64,000 bases of DNA, taken from assembly GCA_029876055.1 (NCBI GenBank), contig CM056878.1, positions 2,914,001 to 2,978,000 of the forward strand, given 5' to 3'. Under the pieces are notes generated by a model. That model had not been told where the DNA came from and searched no databases. It saw only the letters and a program-made list of their open reading frames with translations. A program made the position numbers and the translations under genes. This DNA is from Madurella fahalii. Its lineage: Eukaryota; Ascomycota; Sordariomycetes; Sordariales. Positions 22,138 through 32,111 of the stretch are shown piece after piece; within the stretch, counting starts at the first letter, position 1; every line of letters begins with the position of its first letter.

Positions 22138-23086
22138 TCAGTCCTCGCCGCAATCGGCGTCATTGCCGTCCGCTTCACTTCCATTACCTACATCCTCATA
22201 CTCATCATCACAATCATCATCAACGCCGTCCTTCTCATCATCGTCAACATCACACCCGGTCTCATCTCTCTCACTTTCATCCTCTCCTCCCGCATCTTCA
22301 GCAGGACTCGTGGGCATCACAGGAATGCCCGATGCCTGGTGGGAGCCCAGAGCATCCTCCATGTGAATGGAAATCGGCGTGCAGGTCGGATCGACTGGCT
22401 TGTCGTTGTAGACCCACGCAACGCCGTGGTAGGGAATGGGCAGACGGCGGTCCTTGTAGTACACGAGATTGCACGCGTGCCAACTTCCCTTCGGCTTGGC
22501 TATCGGCTCGCCGGGCTGGCTCGCAACGTAGAGCGTATCATTGTCCCAGCCGATTGGGATATACTCCATGTTGGGCGACGGAGCCTTCTAGACAACAAGC
22601 TTGTTAGGTGACTGCCTGCTGACGGACGGAGAGGGAGGGGTGAGGGGGAACAGGAGACGATGCCCCTGCGTGAAAGATGCGGGAAGCCTGGTACGAACGA
22701 AACTCACAACAAATCTGGGCACTGCCAGGTTGTATCCGGGGGGGCTGCTCGAAAGCCATGGTCTGCCAAAACCGGCTGGCATAAATGGCGTCGGGAAGCT
22801 TTGGCCAGTGCCTGAGAAGGCCCGTCTGGGATGCGACTCCGTCGGCGACGGTGAAGTCGAAGAAGAAGGCCGACTCCTCCTTGCATGGCCTCGATAGGCG
22901 AAAGTGGAGGCCCACAATCGCCGAGTCCACGACGAGCGGGGTGAGATACTGGCCGTCTACCGTGCCGTTGTTAGGAGCGTTGACTCGGAGGAAGAATGGG
23001 CCCGTTTGCTTGTGAGTCGACCCCGCCAGGACGGCATTGTAGTATGTGTAGACGGCCAACAGGTTCGAGAGGAGCATTAATTTCAT
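22138..23086 (-). pseudogene. Secreted protein with acidic tail, one-base frameshift
   Basis: Exon 1 (23086-22708) begins with a signal peptide (MKLMLLSNLLAVYTYYNAVLA) and a mature part starting about GSTHKQTGPFFLRV, like fungal secreted proteins of unknown function. Exon 2 (22587-22138) continues with YIPIGWDNDTLYV and ends in a 45-residue Asp/Glu-rich tail. As it stands exon 1 is one base too long: a run of seven G on the plus strand (22738-22744). With six, the frame reads PPGYNLAVPRF and meets a phase-0 GTGAGT donor at 22707 that joins exon 2 in frame (intron 120 nt), giving 275 aa. With seven, every donor-acceptor pair I tried runs into a stop. Either a real inactivating indel or a homopolymer sequencing error. 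Confidence 0.7.
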
Positions 23087-23916
23087 GTTGACTGCGTGCT
23101 AAGGAGGCAATGGAATGAAAAGGGCGTGATAATATGTAATGGTGTACTTGCCAATACGGTGGAGAATACCAATAGCAAACGAGACGGTGATGATAGCAAC
23201 CTCTGAAAATTATCAAATGGGTGTGTTGGTCGAATATCCGCGTGCTGTGATGCTGGGAAGGTTCTTACTGGCGAGAGGAGTTGGCAGATTCAAGTTCCGG
23301 GTGGGAACTTGCTCGTGATTCTGATGTCGGGTTCCTTCTTCATATGCAACTGGTAATTACATCTAGACACCATGGAAGGTGCGGGCTGTCATTGAGGAGA
23401 GGAACTGCCAAGAGCAAAGCAGAGGACGCTCAAGAGCGCTTCGAAAGAAGAAAGCACCAAGGGGAACTTGAACCGTGCCGCTTGAGGGTCTTCGAATGTC
23501 ACAACACCCCTCTGCACTTTCCAACATCAACAGGTGCAGCAGTCGTAGGTGAGCGAACCCTCGAAACCCAGCCCCTGGCGCGTAAGGTACCTCCCTAAGC
23601 TGCCCTGGGCTAGTAAGGTAGGGAACGTAGCACGCCGCGGTATCATTCAAGATGTTCCTTCTTCTTTGAAGCGAATGAAATCCTATCACCGAGATCGCCG
23701 CCGCCAGTTCCATCCGTCGCCATCTTGGCCGAGGTGCGAAGGCAACAGTTGCCGTCTTGACCGAGCTATTGTACGCATAGAAGTCAAGGGAACTTGAAGT
23801 GAGGTACCTGCCTATGCGTGAATCGCATGCAACACCCCTCCCCCCTGGGGCCCCACTACCACACTTTCATAGCCCCCGAGCGAAACCTATCTCTGACAGA
23901 CTGCCGCAGACGCATC
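23087..23916. other. Intergenic
   Basis: 830 nt holding the promoter of the secreted-protein gene and the 3' end of the two-repeat gene. No further gene seen. Confidence 0.5.
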
Positions 23917-24711
23917 TCATGCGACCTTTAAACCTTTGCGGCCGTTTTTCCTCTCGCGCACAAAATACCACGTATCCGTTATACGAATATCATCGGTGCC
24001 GGCGCGCTGCAGAACCGCAGTGTGCAACTTCCAACCATGCCCTTCCATGGTCTCGAGCAGACGCAGCAGCAAGATCCTGGTCTTGTTGCTCGCCTCGCCG
24101 CGCGACAGCCACGGCCGCCCCTTGAGTTTGAACTCAAACGAGTCATGGCTCCAATCGCCTTTGTCAAACCAGTCGCCGCCCTCCAAGGTCCGCTTGATGC
24201 TCGTGATCAAGACCCCCAGGTAATCGTGGTCGGGATCGACGCCGAACAGCTTGACGTCCGGCGCGTCGTAGATGACCCGCAACCTGTCACTCCGCATTGG
24301 CGCGAGGGCGAGCCACTCCATCGGAGACGGCGGCACGGGGGGAGAAAGCTGCCGGAAGATGAGCGTATCCTTGGCCGTGTAGCGGCGGCTGCACATCAAA
24401 GGCGTGACGAGCTCCCAGGCGTGGTCGTGCAGGAAGGCGAAGAGGTTGCGTAGCAGCCGGATGCCGCCCACGGCTTGCTCCCCGCCGACCTGGCCAAAGG
24501 GTTTGCCTTTGACCTTGAACTCGTAGGCTTCGCCGCTGGGACCGCTGGATTCCAGACCTGGCGGCCACGAGGCGACGATCACGGGTTGCAGGCTGAGGCT
24601 GATGTCTTCAGGGAAATTTATTAGGCGGATCATGTCCCTCTTGTGGAAGGAGACGGTTGCGTAGGTGGTGGGCGGCGAGGGCGATGAGACCGAGGTGATG
24701 GTCTCTGACAT
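23917..24711 (-). CDS. Protein of two diverged ~110-residue repeats
   Basis: Intronless 264-aa protein; I do not know a characterised member. Two halves show the same plan: a start block (IRLINFP / LRVIYDAP), a tryptophan block (VIVASWPPG / EGGDWFDKGDW), then a matching pair, AYEFKVKGKPFG and SFEFKLKGRPWL, then a helix (IRLLRNLFAFLHDHAWEL / ILLLRLLETMEGHGWKL) and a closing strand (DTLIFRQL / DTWYFVRE). This is an internal duplication. No signal peptide or membrane segment. I recall unnamed fungal proteins of this look being widespread and often multicopy. Start chosen at MSETITSV; an upstream in-frame start at 24828 would add 39 residues of low quality. Confidence 0.75.
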   Translation of the reverse strand: MSETITSVSSPSPPTTYATVSFHKRDMIRLINFPEDISLSLQPVIVASWPPGLESSGPSGEAYEFKVKGKPFGQVGGEQAVGGIRLLRNLFAFLHDHAWELVTPLMCSRRYTAKDTLIFRQLSPPVPPSPMEWLALAPMRSDRLRVIYDAPDVKLFGVDPDHDYLGVLITSIKRTLEGGDWFDKGDWSHDSFEFKLKGRPWLSRGEASNKTRILLLRLLETMEGHGWKLHTAVLQRAGTDDIRITDTWYFVRERKNGRKGLKVA

Positions 24712-25820
24712 GTTTGCTTTGGGTTTGTCGGTAGTTGGCAGTGAAAGGTCGCGGGCGGATTCTCGGGAAGGGATTGGAGGATCGGGTCCAAGTCGCCAGC
24801 GAGGTTGAGAAAGCTGGCAGCACTGCACGACTTTATACAGATGGTGGTCCGTTGCTCAACGGGAGTGTCAGACGAGGCAGATCTCGTCCCCGGCTCTCGC
24901 CACCATGATCGCCGGGAAAAGAACATCTCGTTGTCGACAAGGCTGCTAGGGAGCCTTCTGGTATGGCAATGAGCCGCTAGAGGAAGGGTGCGGGCGGCGA
25001 CAGGATTGGCTTGACCTACAAGGATATTTTGGTTGTGGCTTGTCGCGGGCTTTGCGGTTGGTGCATGCCCCGTATTTCGTATCTGCCAGCATTGGGCAAC
25101 AGAAACATCATTGCGGAATATGCTGCCTGGCATGGACGGGACATGAACTACGATCTTGCTCCTGGTTGAGCCATCCTGCCAGTCAAAAGACATCGGATGA
25201 AAGATGGAAGCTTATCTGGAGATTGGAATTGAGACGGGAGCTGCTAGGGCTGAGGTGGGGACTCTATGCCAAGCCCGCCGCCCCAGAAAAGCGGAGCTGA
25301 AGTGTCGGACAGGTTCAAGCCCAATTGCCCCACTGAAGACTGTACAGTAGTTGGCAGGGGGGCCCAAGCTCGCTTCCGTGGCAACCGGTTTGTTAGGGTT
25401 GGCAAACGACCACCTGTGAGCAGGCTGAGCATCAAGGTCTTCCATGGTTCTTTTTGGAAGATTGCTACGCCATGACGGTGTTGGAGGAAGAAGACGAAAC
25501 TGTCCCGATTCACTCCCTTTTATTTTTTGTCTCCCCAGACACACAGACACCTCGCCGCGGCGCCATCAATGCGCACGACATCGTAGCACGGCGTGCACCA
25601 ATAACCGCTGCGCTGGGTTGCCCCGCCATTCCTTCCTTCCACCGCCAGATCAGCAGTTCCAATTGTCGACGCAGCCCACACGTGCAATCCGATCTCAACA
25701 TTCCAGGAACCTCGCCTGAATCCGCTATTCCTTACATAGTATTTTCATAATTACGGCCTACCGTTCCGGATTGTATCATCGGCCCGATCTGGGCTCTAAG
25801 CGGCGCCGCGCATTGCCGCA
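24712..25820. other. Divergent promoter region
   Basis: 1.1 kb between start codons of the two-repeat gene (-) and the b561-like gene (+). Short frames only; nothing recognisable. Confidence 0.5.
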
Positions 25821-28435
25821 ATGGCGTCCGGGGACTCCCTCTCCCCGCCGGGGACGAGTTCGTACTCGTCCGACACGTTGACAGTCGGCGATGGGACATG
25901 GGACTTTACCAAGAACACATTCCTCCTGCCCAACCTTGTAGGGCTGAATTTCGAGACAATGAGGTACAACGGTATGTGCCATCTCCCTACGGCTCCCCAT
26001 GGCAGGACGCACAACTAAACTAGCTCTCGAGCACAACAGGCATGGGTAACCGCTTCTCGACCTTTACGCAATACCATTCGCTTATACTCGGTCACGGCGT
26101 GCTCGCCGCGATCACATTCCTCTTCGTCGTGCCCCTCGCTGTGCTACTCGCGAGGTACTACACCCGCCAGCCAGGGAGCGCCCTCCGTTATCATGCCTAC
26201 CTGCAGATCCTCGCCGTTGGCCTCAGCACCGTCGTCTTCATCCTCGGCTTCTTCGCCGTCGGTCCGCCCCGCAACTTGACGAACCCGCACCATGGAATCG
26301 GCGTCGCCATCTACGTTCTGATTTTACTTCAGGCATTAGGGGGCCGCCTCGTCAGGAAGCTTGCAGGCCGCCACTCGTTTCGGCTGCATATCCACCGTTG
26401 GTTTGGTCGAGCCATCGCGGTTCTTGGCATTGTGCAGGTTCCTCTCGGCCTCACCCTGTATGGCTCACCCAGGCACCTCTTCATTCTCTACGCTGTCTGG
26501 ATGGGCTTTCTTTTGCTGTTGTACTTTATTCTTGACTACCGTGATTACGGCCGTCGGGAATGGGTCAAGGATGGGGTCAGGGATGGAGTTAGCCACAGCG
26601 TTGTCGAGAGCAGCAGGGTGACCGAGCCAAAGTCGGGCCGCGGATTTGGGTGGTTGGGTCCGCTCGCTGCCGGTGCCGGTGCCTTGGCATTACTCCGGGG
26701 TCGCAAGAAGAACCGAGACGCGGAACGGGGCATGAGTCGCACCCCGAGCCCCACGGACCGGTCCCACTATGGACGGCAACCTACCGTTATCTCATCGCGT
26801 CGCGCATCCGACAGCTACTATGATGAGAAACCAAGAGACCGCCGGCGTGCTAGCGAAGGAGGAGCAGGAGGCGGAGGAGGCGGTTTCATGAACAAGCTTT
26901 TTGCAGCCGGAGCCGGCTTGGGTGCTGGCGCCCTGGTCTCCAAGATGATGAACCGCGGTGACAGGCGTCATGACGATGAGTACTCAGCAGTTGCAACGGA
27001 CACGCCGAGCCGTGTGCGCAGGTACGGGCCGAGGAGCGAGTTCACCGAAAGCGAATACACCGAACGGACTGAGGATACCCGGAGACCACCCCATGATTAT
27101 GAGTCGTCTATACTCCCAGCACCTCGCCCGGGCGCTGCCGGGGGTAGGCCGCCGGCCAGACCCATGACTCCGCGGCGCTCACATGCTGGGACCTCCAGGC
27201 TGGACAGTACCATCCTGTCAGATTACTCTTCGTACATCAGCCCTTCTAGGAGGGCGTCTGAACGACGGAGGAGTGGGGGCGCTGGGAGGGGTTTCCTTGC
27301 CAGAATCGGGCTGGGGTTCCTGGCCAAGATGGGCAAGGACCAGAGAGACAGGAGGGAGGAGGAACGGCTGCGGGATGAGGAAGATAGGCGGAGGGAGGAG
27401 GAAGAAGACCGCCGGGCAGGCAATCGGAGCTCACGATACACTGGCGATGGCTACCCCAGCCCATCGCGACGTGACTCGAGACGGCGCCCTCACCGCCCAC
27501 AGCCACCTCCATCTGGCGTCACGATGACAACCACTTCGATATTGTCGGATGAGTCCTCGATTGAGCCTCGCGGCAGCACGCCCTATGATCCTGCGCCGCC
27601 GGGTGGCCGCAATCCACCCCCTCCTATCCCAGTTCCAGGTGCGCCCCCGGTGCCCGTCCAGACCGGACGCGCTTCAGCGCAGCATTCGCGGCAGGACGTG
27701 ACGGATCCCGTCTCGATGCCGCCCATGCCGACTGACCCCCATGGCATCCTCCGCCACGATTCGGATAACGACGGCTACAATTCACCGAGCGAGCAGCGAC
27801 GGAAGCGAGAAGGCGAAGCCGCCGCGGCAGCCGCGGCCGCGACCGCCAGCGCACTCGCCGCGCAGGAGGAAGAGGAGCGTCGTCGGAGGGGCGAACGGGC
27901 GCGAGACGCGGCGTCCTCAACCGCGCCCGTCAGCGTGCGGGTGAGGGTGCACGACGACCCGGACCGCAACATCACGCTGCGCATGCTGACCGACGAAGAG
28001 GCGCGCCGCGAACAGCAGCGGCGGAGGCGCGGGGATTCGGTGAGCAGCGTGTCCGGGGGCGAGACAACGCCCACGGGACGGCGATACCGGAGGGCGGCGG
28101 CGGCGGCAACGGCAACGGCGGCCGAGCAGCAGACTGAGACGGAGAATGAGACGGTTGCGCCACTGTCGCCGCCGAACCCGGCGTTTGCGGCGGGTACGAG
28201 GAGGCGGGATTCGGCGTACTACTCGGGCCAGCCTGGGCCGTCGGGAGCCGTGCCTGCGGCGGGCGCAACCGTGTCGAGCCTCGGAAGCCCGGCGGGGATT
28301 GCAAGCCCCGGCGGCAGCCACGCGACGTTTACGAGCGGGCCGCTTACGGATCCGGCGGCGGATCGGAGAAGGAGGAGGAGGTTGGAGCGGAGAGAAGGGA
28401 GTACTAGGCAGCCTACGACGGTGGATTTCTCGTGA
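25821..28435 (+). CDS. Cytochrome b561-like membrane protein with long disordered tail
   Basis: Predicted 848 aa from two exons, 25821-25971 and 26040-28435 (68-nt intron). Residues about 63-225 carry five or six membrane segments with histidines placed as in cytochrome b561 / ferric-reductase-like domains: YHSLILGHG, LRYHAYL, NPHHGIG and LHIHRWFGR, which could bind two haems for transmembrane electron transfer. The rest (about 600 residues) is predicted disordered: Arg/Ser/Pro-rich with Gly-rich hydrophobic patches (FMNKLFAAGAGLGAGAL), a Glu/Arg coiled-coil-like stretch and an Ala run. No DOMON or signal peptide. The first exon supplies a conserved N-terminal segment (FLLPNLVGLNFETMRYNG), which is why I prefer 25821 over the ATG at 26042. 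Confidence 0.82.
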
Positions 28436-28995
28436 CTTTTTCCCCTGGGCATTTTGTTTTGCGTGGCGTTTCGGATAAACGGGGGGAGGACATTTTCACC
28501 TATTGCTGGATTGACACGAGGACATGAGTGCAGAGATGATAAAAATGTCTGGCCACATTTTTGTGTACATGCATTTTTTATTGGCCTCTGCAGAGGGGAT
28601 GTGTGGTATGATGCGATGTGACGAATGGAAGAAGAGCTCTCTGCTCAGTGGCTGAAGTTGAGATTGTCATGATAGTTTCTAATACCCACTGATCGTCGAA
28701 ACCCCGCGACCGCGCAAATCTCTCCCGAGTCTTGGTTCTTATAGGGGCCGTGCGGTCCTGCAAGCGCAGCGCAGGGGAAACTGGCGTAGAGCTCTTCCTG
28801 CAGCTGTGCCCCGCGTTTTCTGTTGCACCCCCGCCGCCACTTACCGGGCCTTGGCTTGGCCTGTCGCGCCGCAACTTCAAGTTCTAGGAGCGTGACGCGA
28901 CAACCACCCCGTCCCTTGTCAATATTGACTTTGCCGCAACAACCCCCGACCCGTTTCACACGCACTCCGGCATCCTTAATTTCTATCAAGTCGGC
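28436..28995. other. Intergenic
   Basis: 560 nt with the 3' end of the b561-like gene and the NNF1 promoter. No gene seen. Confidence 0.5.
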
Positions 28996-30315
28996 ATGTC
29001 AACACGGCGGGATCGTCCTCCTAGTACTGCCCACCAGCAGCGAAACCAACCTCCTCGGGACAACCAAGATCAAGACGACGTGGAAATGCACCAAGCAGAC
29101 ACGGAACCCCCCACCACCACCGCCACCACCTCGACCGCAGCATCACAACCACAACCACCAGCACAAACCGAACGTCCCACAGACGCGGATGCAGAGATGG
29201 ATCAGCCACCAGAAGAAAGAGACGATAGAGAAGAAGAAGAAGGAGGAGGAGGAGGAGGAGAACAGCAACAACAACATATCACCGGCCCGCCCGACGCGGG
29301 CCCCGCGACTATAAGCATAACCCCCGGCCCCCGCGCGACCCGGCTGCAGCAGCTCTTCGAGTCGGTCGTGCGGCGCACGCTCGACAAGATCGACGCTGAT
29401 AACTTTGGCGCCTGCTTCCCGACCATCCGGGCGAAGGCGCCGGGGACGCTCGAGTTTGTGCAGCGGCAGATGGTGGAGAGGTTAGGGGGTCTGTGGAATG
29501 TAGGTTTTTATTCTCTTGTCTTCGTTTCTTTCTTTCCTTTTTTTTTTCTTTTTTTCTCGCCGTTGTTCTTTTTTTTTTTTTTTTTTCATTTCTTTTCTCT
29601 CTTTACTTCTTGTTATTTTTTTCTTTTATTTTTTTATAAAAGGGGGAGAGGGGGGAAAGGAGGTCGAAGCAGGATGTGCGACTTACAGGGTAGTAAGGCT
29701 TCAGGCTAGTAAGGGAAGTAGGAGAGATTCTAAAAGGAGAGTGGAGAAGAGCTGGGTGGGAAGGAGGGCAGTGAAAATTGGAACCAGAGCAAGCACAGAG
29801 GCCAAGTCATGCTGACTATACCCTCGTATAAAGAAAGAATTTGAAACAATCCTGGCCAACCGGCAGGTCGTCGCCCGGCTGAACGAGCTGGAGGAGCTAG
29901 TCGCCGATGCCGCGAGGCGGCGGAGGGAGGCGGGGGATACACGAGAGGTGCCCGTCGCGTAAGTTCTACATCGAATTGCCATGGTGCGTCCCTCGCGCCG
30001 ACTAACGATCTTAGCCCGCACACACTCCCCGCAGAAACGATCCTCAACGCCCACCTCCGACCGCACCTCACATCGCAGCAGTCGCAGCTCAATGCGAAGC
30101 TGCAAAACATGCAGGCAGCGAACGTGCGTCTCTTCGAGGAGATCCAGGCCCAGCGGGCTGAGATGGAGGCGCTGCTGAGGGGCGTGGAGAAGGTGCTCTC
30201 GGACATGGACGGGGCGAACGGTTTGCTGGGGGAGGTGATGGAGGAGCTGGCGGAGGAGACAAGGGCGGCTGAGGGAGAGGTTGAGAGGGCGAGAGCTGGG
30301 ATGGACGTGAGGTGA
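28996..30315 (+). CDS. NNF1: Kinetochore protein Nnf1 (MIND/Mis12 complex)
   Basis: Predicted 309-aa homologue of Nnf1/PMF1, a subunit of the Mis12 complex that links inner and outer kinetochore. Three exons: 28996-29499, 29834-29958 and 30015-30315. The first 105 residues are disordered (Thr/Gln/Pro- and Glu/Gly-rich). The Nnf1 core then starts with RLQQLFESVVRRTLDKI and NFGACFPTI, followed by EFVQRQMVERL, and after intron 1 KEFETILANRQVVARLNELE. Exon 3 holds PHTLPAETILNAHLRPHL and a long coiled coil (SQLNAKLQNMQAANVRLFEE...). All are hallmarks of the family. Intron 1 is unusually long for this window (334 nt) and very T-rich; intron 2 is 56 nt. Frame is kept at both junctions. Confidence 0.9.
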
Positions 30316-30853
30316 TGTGGTGCCCGCTCATGACGGAGCCAAGGTATTGGCGTTACGGGCGTATTTGAAGACATGCGGCCGCAAGGGACGGCGTTTGGCG
30401 TAACAGGGACCGTGCACAACAAAGGGGCGCAACGAGACCAAATCCAAGCCGGGTACTCAATTACCATTTGCATCTTCACATATACAAAGCTATGTCATAT
30501 ATATATATATACTGCTCGCTCTGGCCATAACAAAGGTCGTGCGAGCTCCTGAATCCGAGGTTCCGTTTGCGCTCCGGTAAAGAAAACGTGGTATTTGGTA
30601 ATGCTGCCAGCCCGCCCGCCACTTCCACCCACATCCCTCTCGACTTAGATGCCATGCCAAAGGCGCAATGCAAACAAAAAAGAAATGAGTTAGCCAGTTG
30701 TGTCTTCCAGTTGCCGGCCGTTCCCGATAACGCCGCCCTACTGATGGGTATAAGAAAAGAAATTCAAGTATAATCCGGCGCTGGTCGCTCTCTTGCGAAT
30801 CCAGAATGCAACGCGATAATGCTGAACAACAATCCCAGAACGTTCATCGGCCC
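30316..30853. other. Convergent intergenic with (TA)n
   Basis: 538 nt between the 3' ends of NNF1 (+) and the PH-domain gene (-). A TA run of about 16 nt lies at 30496-30511. No gene seen. Confidence 0.6.
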
Positions 30854-32111
30854 TTATATAAGCCTGTTCTCCGGCATAATGACCTGCCACGGGCCCACGA
30901 CGTCCACCTCGCCGTATGCTGGCGGAAGCACCCGGACCATCCGCCCCGTCTTCCAGTCCACATACCACCGAATACCTCTCGCAACCACGTAGTTGCTTTT
31001 GCGTGGGCTCTTGAACAGCAGCACGGCGTAGCAGAGCCGGGCATACAGTTGGTCGTGCGTCGTTGTCCAATGGTGCTGCGGTGCCCACTTGCCCGTGTCG
31101 GGGTCGATATTCTCGTTGGGATATGACGTTGTCGATAGTCTCCCCACGATGGGATGGTCGGTGCGCGGGCCATAGCCGGGGTTTCCTTCTTCCTCCCCCG
31201 CATAGCCACCGCCGGGATCCGGCGGTTCGTCGTCATCATCGTCTTCATCGTCTTCATCGTCTTGTGAATTCCGTCTCCGCTGCTCGGTTAACCTAGAGAA
31301 GCCAATGCTGTCTTCGGGTTGCGGTCGTTGCCCTCGTAGCCATCGTATCCTCTGGACGCGCGGTATGCTGTAGTCTCTGGGAAATTCGCGCTCGTCGAGC
31401 GGTGCGGACACATTGATGGCAGCGGATATCCCGTCCAACCAAGTGACAAACGTCCCCAGCTCGACGCACGATAACAGGAACTGGTCCGTTTCTACCCTCA
31501 TGCGGATGACGTACCGCCGCCTAGTCTGGTCAGCTTTCAGTCTTCAGATTTCCAGGGGGTTCTTGGCCCCTTTCGCTCTGCATGGTTGAGACGCACTTTC
31601 TGTAGTCAGCGGCAATTCCCGCATCCGCATGCAGCAGACTGTAGCTCCTCTCGAGCGTCGACTTCTTCACCCATGGCGGCTTATCTGGCGAGATGTCGGG
31701 CCCATCGTGTTTTGTCGACCACCATCCCCTCTCCTTCTTGACCGAGTAGATGTTGAGGACGGTGCCGCGCAGCTCGACGTACACCATCCTCCAGTCGCGG
31801 TACTCGGCGCGCTTCGTCGTCTCCTCGATTTCCATCTTGCGCATGAAGACACCCTCCAGGTGGATGTCGCACGAATACTGCGGCAGTACGTCGCTGGGAG
31901 CGCTTCTAGACGATGCCTCCCCAGCAGCAGCGAGTGCCCTCCTCTGCGCCGCCCTCACCGAAGACTCGTAGCTTGGCGGCTGGGCGGGCCGCGACGTCAT
32001 GAGTTCCCGGTAGAACATGTCCTCTTCCATCGACATGCGGCGCGGGCGCCCCGGCGGCGCATCGTTGCCGACGCTGTGCTGGGAGAAGGCATCGCTGGGC
32101 CTCGGCTCCAT
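30854..32111 (-). CDS. PH-domain protein
   Basis: Predicted 393-aa protein from two exons, 32111-31597 and 31520-30854 (76-nt intron). The centre looks like a pleckstrin-homology fold split by the intron: strands SCDIHLEGVFMRKMEI, WRMVYVELRGTVLNIYSVKK, SYSLLHADAGIAADYRK, then RRYVIRMRVETDQFLLSC and the closing helix TFVTWLDGISAAINVSAPLD. PH domains bind phosphoinositides or proteins at membranes. After it come an acidic run (DDEDDEDDDDDE) and a basic-aromatic C-terminal region (SNYVVARGIRWYVDWKTGR). The N-terminus is Ser/Pro/Arg-rich with an YRELMTSRPAQPPSYE stretch, where PPSY resembles a WW-domain ligand. A fungal-only relative of known architecture; exact role unknown. Confidence 0.82.
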
